The position numbers and the translations under genes are program-made. Positions 24,833-26,451 of a stretch of 26,451 nucleotides of DNA are shown here, piece after piece (positions within the stretch are counted from its first letter, which is position 1; each line of letters begins with the position of its first letter). The notes below the pieces were generated by a model that saw only the letters and a list, made by a program, of their open reading frames with translations, made no database searches and was not told the origin of the DNA. Source of the DNA: JBFXJF01 sp050175155. Lineage in GTDB: Bacteria > Bacillota > Bacilli > Tepidibacillales > Tepidibacillaceae. The stretch lies in NCBI GenBank assembly GCA_050175155.1, contig JBFXJF010000029.1:1-26451 (forward strand), given 5' to 3'.

Positions 24833-25369
24833 TTAATCATACACACTTGTAAGTTGACTCCCCGAAAACTTATTTATCTGTATATCTGTTACTAAAAAAG
24901 TGCTTTTAACTTTAAACTCTAATGTAGCAACCACACTCGGATGTTCAATTTCATAAGTTTGGTTAATTACATGAGAAAGATAATTTGAAGGATAACTGTT
25001 TATTACCTCAAATTCTCTAATTATCGGTTTTTCATATAACACACTGTTCTCCAGTGGCTCTAACGACACTTCATCAAGCCCTAAATTACTGGCTAAAACA
25101 TCTTTGAAAACTTCTTCAGCCTTTTCTTCATCAATCAGAAAAATTCCATTTGCAAGACTTTCTCCTTCAGTCAAATTGCCATCATTGCCTTCTTGAATTT
25201 GCAATGCAGCAGCCTTAACAGCTCTGTTCATTGCATATTTGATTTTCTTTGTCTGTATATTTAAATTACTATAATCAATGACTAAGGTTGATATCCATAT
25301 AAAAGCAAATATGAAAATTATCAGAAATATATACGCATTACCACGTTGATTTTTAAGGAATTTTACCAT
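24833..25369 (-). CDS. TadE/TadG-like pseudopilin
   Basis: This 178-residue protein begins MVKFLKNQRGNAYIFLIIFI, a class III-type leader in which cleavage is expected after the glycine at residue 10. One membrane helix (about residues 11-32) follows, then an asparagine- and glutamate-rich domain that is probably outside the membrane. The stretch after the helix (STLVIDYSNLNIQTKKIKYA) resembles the region following the helix in TadE/TadG proteins. The start overlaps the end of the preceding pseudopilin gene by 7 bases. A hairpin with a U-run follows the stop codon (24777-24811), so the pilus gene group may end here. The family call is from architecture and context, without a profile search. 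Confidence 0.6.
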   Translation of the reverse strand: MVKFLKNQRGNAYIFLIIFIFAFIWISTLVIDYSNLNIQTKKIKYAMNRAVKAAALQIQEGNDGNLTEGESLANGIFLIDEEKAEEVFKDVLASNLGLDEVSLEPLENSVLYEKPIIREFEVINSYPSNYLSHVINQTYEIEHPSVVATLEFKVKSTFLVTDIQINKFSGSQLTSVYD

Positions 25370-25833
25370 TGTTCACTCATCCCCTGTATTTTTGTACCTA
25401 TCCAATACTTACTCTCTCCACCAACTTTCAGGTTTGTATAATAAAATCTATGAGGTTTTTTATATATAACCTTTACTTCTATCAAATTACCTCTTATTAC
25501 ATAAGTGGAATTACTTCCATCGCCTGCGGCAGTTGGTGTTATCGTAATTTCTAGGCTATCCTCTGTAAAACCTGAGTCTATTAATTCTTGCCTTAAATGT
25601 TCTTGAAGGTCAGTAGTATACTGACCTTCTATCAAAGCTTCATCAAGTGACTTATTTGCAATCGCTGTCATTTGATTAATTTCCAACAAAAACGAACCAC
25701 CCATTATAATGTAAAGAAATATCCATAGAAATATTGGTGACAAAATTATAAATGCAAGTATATTGCCATCTCCTCTTTCGTTTTTTAAATATTTAAACAT
25801 TGACTTCTCTACGTTTTTTAAATATTTAAACAT
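25363..25833 (-). CDS. TadE-like pseudopilin with duplicated start
   Basis: This 156-residue protein has a leader of the form KNERG followed by a hydrophobic segment (about residues 25-48) and a polar, probably extracytoplasmic domain. TadE/TadF minor pseudopilins have this layout, and clostridial Tad clusters often carry such a protein (perhaps DUF4320-like, not confirmed). The first 22 bases from the start codon are repeated 33 bases downstream in frame, so the protein begins MFKYLKNVEKS and then MFKYLKNERGD. The first ATG has the better ribosome binding site (AAGGAG, 7 bases away), so I use it. The second (25800) is preceded only by GAGAAG. The stop overlaps the next gene's start by 7 bases, suggesting coupling. 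Confidence 0.6.
   Translation of the reverse strand: MFKYLKNVEKSMFKYLKNERGDGNILAFIILSPIFLWIFLYIIMGGSFLLEINQMTAIANKSLDEALIEGQYTTDLQEHLRQELIDSGFTEDSLEITITPTAAGDGSNSTYVIRGNLIEVKVIYKKPHRFYYTNLKVGGESKYWIGTKIQGMSEQW
25779..25833 (-). repeat. In-frame 22-bp direct duplication at a start codon
   Basis: The 22 bases beginning at the start codon (25812-25833) recur exactly at 25779-25800, a period of 33 bases or 11 codons. Each copy starts with ATG and encodes MFKYLKN. Confidence 0.85.
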
Positions 25834-25859
25834 TGGTTTTCTCCTTTTGTTCCTTTGTC

Positions 25860-26060
25860 TTAATCTTCTGCTTCAAACAAAGTGTCAATATTGTCTAATT
25901 GACTAACTGCATCTGTTCCTTTATCTGTAATTCCTGACATTATTCCTGGCAAAGCTGTTACCGCTATAACTACTACTATTACAATTACTATTATTAACTG
26001 CAATATATCTCCTCTCTGATTATTTAAAGCCTTTTTAATTTGATTTTTTAAATTCTTCAT
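25860..26060 (-). CDS. Second Flp-like pilin
   Basis: This 66-residue protein has a basic leader (MKNLKNQIKKALNNQRG) and then a long hydrophobic helix (DILQLIIVIVIVVVIAVTAL) followed by a short acidic tail. The NQRGD junction matches the class III leader style shared by three of its neighbours (NEKGT, NERGD, NQRGN), so the same peptidase probably cleaves after the glycine at residue 17. Neither Glu5 nor Tyr6 of canonical Flp is present, so it may be a minor subunit. A ribosome binding site (GGAGAAAC) sits 6 bases before the ATG. It lies 35 bases after the first pilin gene and is probably co-transcribed with it. Confidence 0.65.
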   Translation of the reverse strand: MKNLKNQIKKALNNQRGDILQLIIVIVIVVVIAVTALPGIMSGITDKGTDAVSQLDNIDTLFEAED

Positions 26061-26095
26061 ATGTTTCTCCTCTAATATATTATTATTTTTTATTA

Positions 26096-26278
26096 TTAAT
26101 CGACTACAATGGTATCTGTCGAATTAAACACGTTAACTATCTTACCGCTCCTACTATGCACAGCTTCGTCAAAAGCCGGCACAATACTTACTGCAATTGC
26201 TATAGTAACCATTACAATTACAATGTAACTTAAAACGGCTGTACCTTTTTCATTAAATAACAATTTCTTTAACTTCAT
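26096..26278 (-). CDS. Flp-like (Tad) major pilin or pilin-like protein
   Basis: This 60-residue protein has the layout of a type IVb Flp prepilin: a short basic leader (MKLKKLLFNEKG), then a hydrophobic helix beginning TAVLSYIVIVMV. If cleavage follows the glycine at residue 12, tyrosine falls at mature position 6, as in Flp pilins. The usual glutamate at position 5 is serine. The C-terminal half is short and polar, probably the exposed part of the subunit. The ribosome binding site GGAAGAG lies just upstream of the ATG. It follows the TadB/TadC-like gene and precedes a second pilin-like gene, which supports a Tad pilus operon. A prepilin peptidase that could process it is encoded at 15087-15512. 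Confidence 0.7.
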   Translation of the reverse strand: MKLKKLLFNEKGTAVLSYIVIVMVTIAIAVSIVPAFDEAVHSRSGKIVNVFNSTDTIVVD

Positions 26279-26319
26279 AATCTCTTCCTTTTTTTAGAAT
26301 ATAGAACCATTTAACATTT

Positions 26320-26451
26320 TTATTGCATAGTTAGAAATGGATAACCGGCTATAAAAGCCAATGCTGCTAATGGAACCACTAAAAGTAATGTACTAATCAT
26401 TGCTTTTGTATTGTTCTTTTTAATGTTATTTAAAGCTCCCAATTCCTTTGT
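26320..26451 (-). CDS. TadB/TadC-like pilus platform protein, C-terminal fragment
   Basis: This reading frame enters from the right edge and ends at a TAA at 26320-26322, giving 43 residues. The visible part is a short lysine/asparagine-rich stretch followed by one hydrophobic segment (ISTLLLVVPLAALAFIAGYP) and a very short tail. A terminal membrane helix with almost nothing after it is usual for the TadB/TadC inner-membrane platform proteins (T2SSF family) of Tad pilus systems, and those genes commonly precede flp pilin genes, as here. The pilin gene starts about 40 bases downstream on the same strand. The identification rests on position and helix placement, because the diagnostic domain lies outside the window. 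It could be another membrane protein. Confidence 0.55.
   Translation of the reverse strand, partial: TKELGALNNIKKNNTKAMISTLLLVVPLAALAFIAGYPFLTMQ

Overview
The window is about 30% GC by eye, and every gene I can support lies on the minus strand. Gene content points to a low-GC Firmicute of the Clostridia/Tissierellia type: AGGAGG-like ribosome binding sites, TTG/GTG starts, S-layer-homology (SLH) domains, Tad-type pilins, and a Gram-positive (MPF_FATA-type) conjugation system with a MOBP-like relaxase. No integrase or partition gene is visible, so the sequence alone does not say whether this is an integrative conjugative element, a plasmid, or a junction of element and chromosome.

Read in transcription order (right to left), the first block is a Tad-type pilus and surface module. 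It holds the C-terminal end of a TadB/TadC-like membrane protein (26320-26451), two Flp-like pilins, two TadE/TadG-like pseudopilins, a minimal HD-GYP protein, an SLH-domain surface protein behind a good sigma-A promoter, and a 2304-residue secreted protein. That protein is built of PKD/Ig-like repeats, a lectin-like domain and an alpha/beta domain. After it comes a 1.55-kb cassette bracketed by 31-bp inverted repeats. The cassette holds a 45-residue membrane peptide, an A24 prepilin peptidase and two unrecognised proteins, and ends at an intrinsic terminator.

The second block is conjugation. A structured intergenic region (about 14130-14220) with short direct repeats, a 20-bp palindrome and two hairpins is the best oriT candidate. 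It is followed by one tight operon of about 12 kb: MobC, relaxase, two DUF3801/PcfB-like proteins, VirD4/PcfC coupling protein, VirB2-like pilin, VirB6/TrbL-like channel, PrgI/VirB3-like protein, VirB4 ATPase, NlpC/P60 cell-wall hydrolase and a DUF4315-like coiled-coil protein. It ends in a terminator near 1903-1930. Many junctions overlap by 1-4 bases.

The third block looks like replication or maintenance: a single-stranded DNA-binding protein, and a protein with tandem winged helices resembling replication initiators. The upstream region of the latter carries a plus-strand promoter and terminator that could encode a small antisense RNA. Its 3' end lies in G-rich tandem repeats.

The most interesting reading is that a complete surface-adhesion apparatus (pilus, giant PKD protein, SLH protein, prepilin peptidase, possible c-di-GMP control) sits directly upstream of the mobilisation region and may work as a mating-contact system. 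That functional link is inference from gene order.
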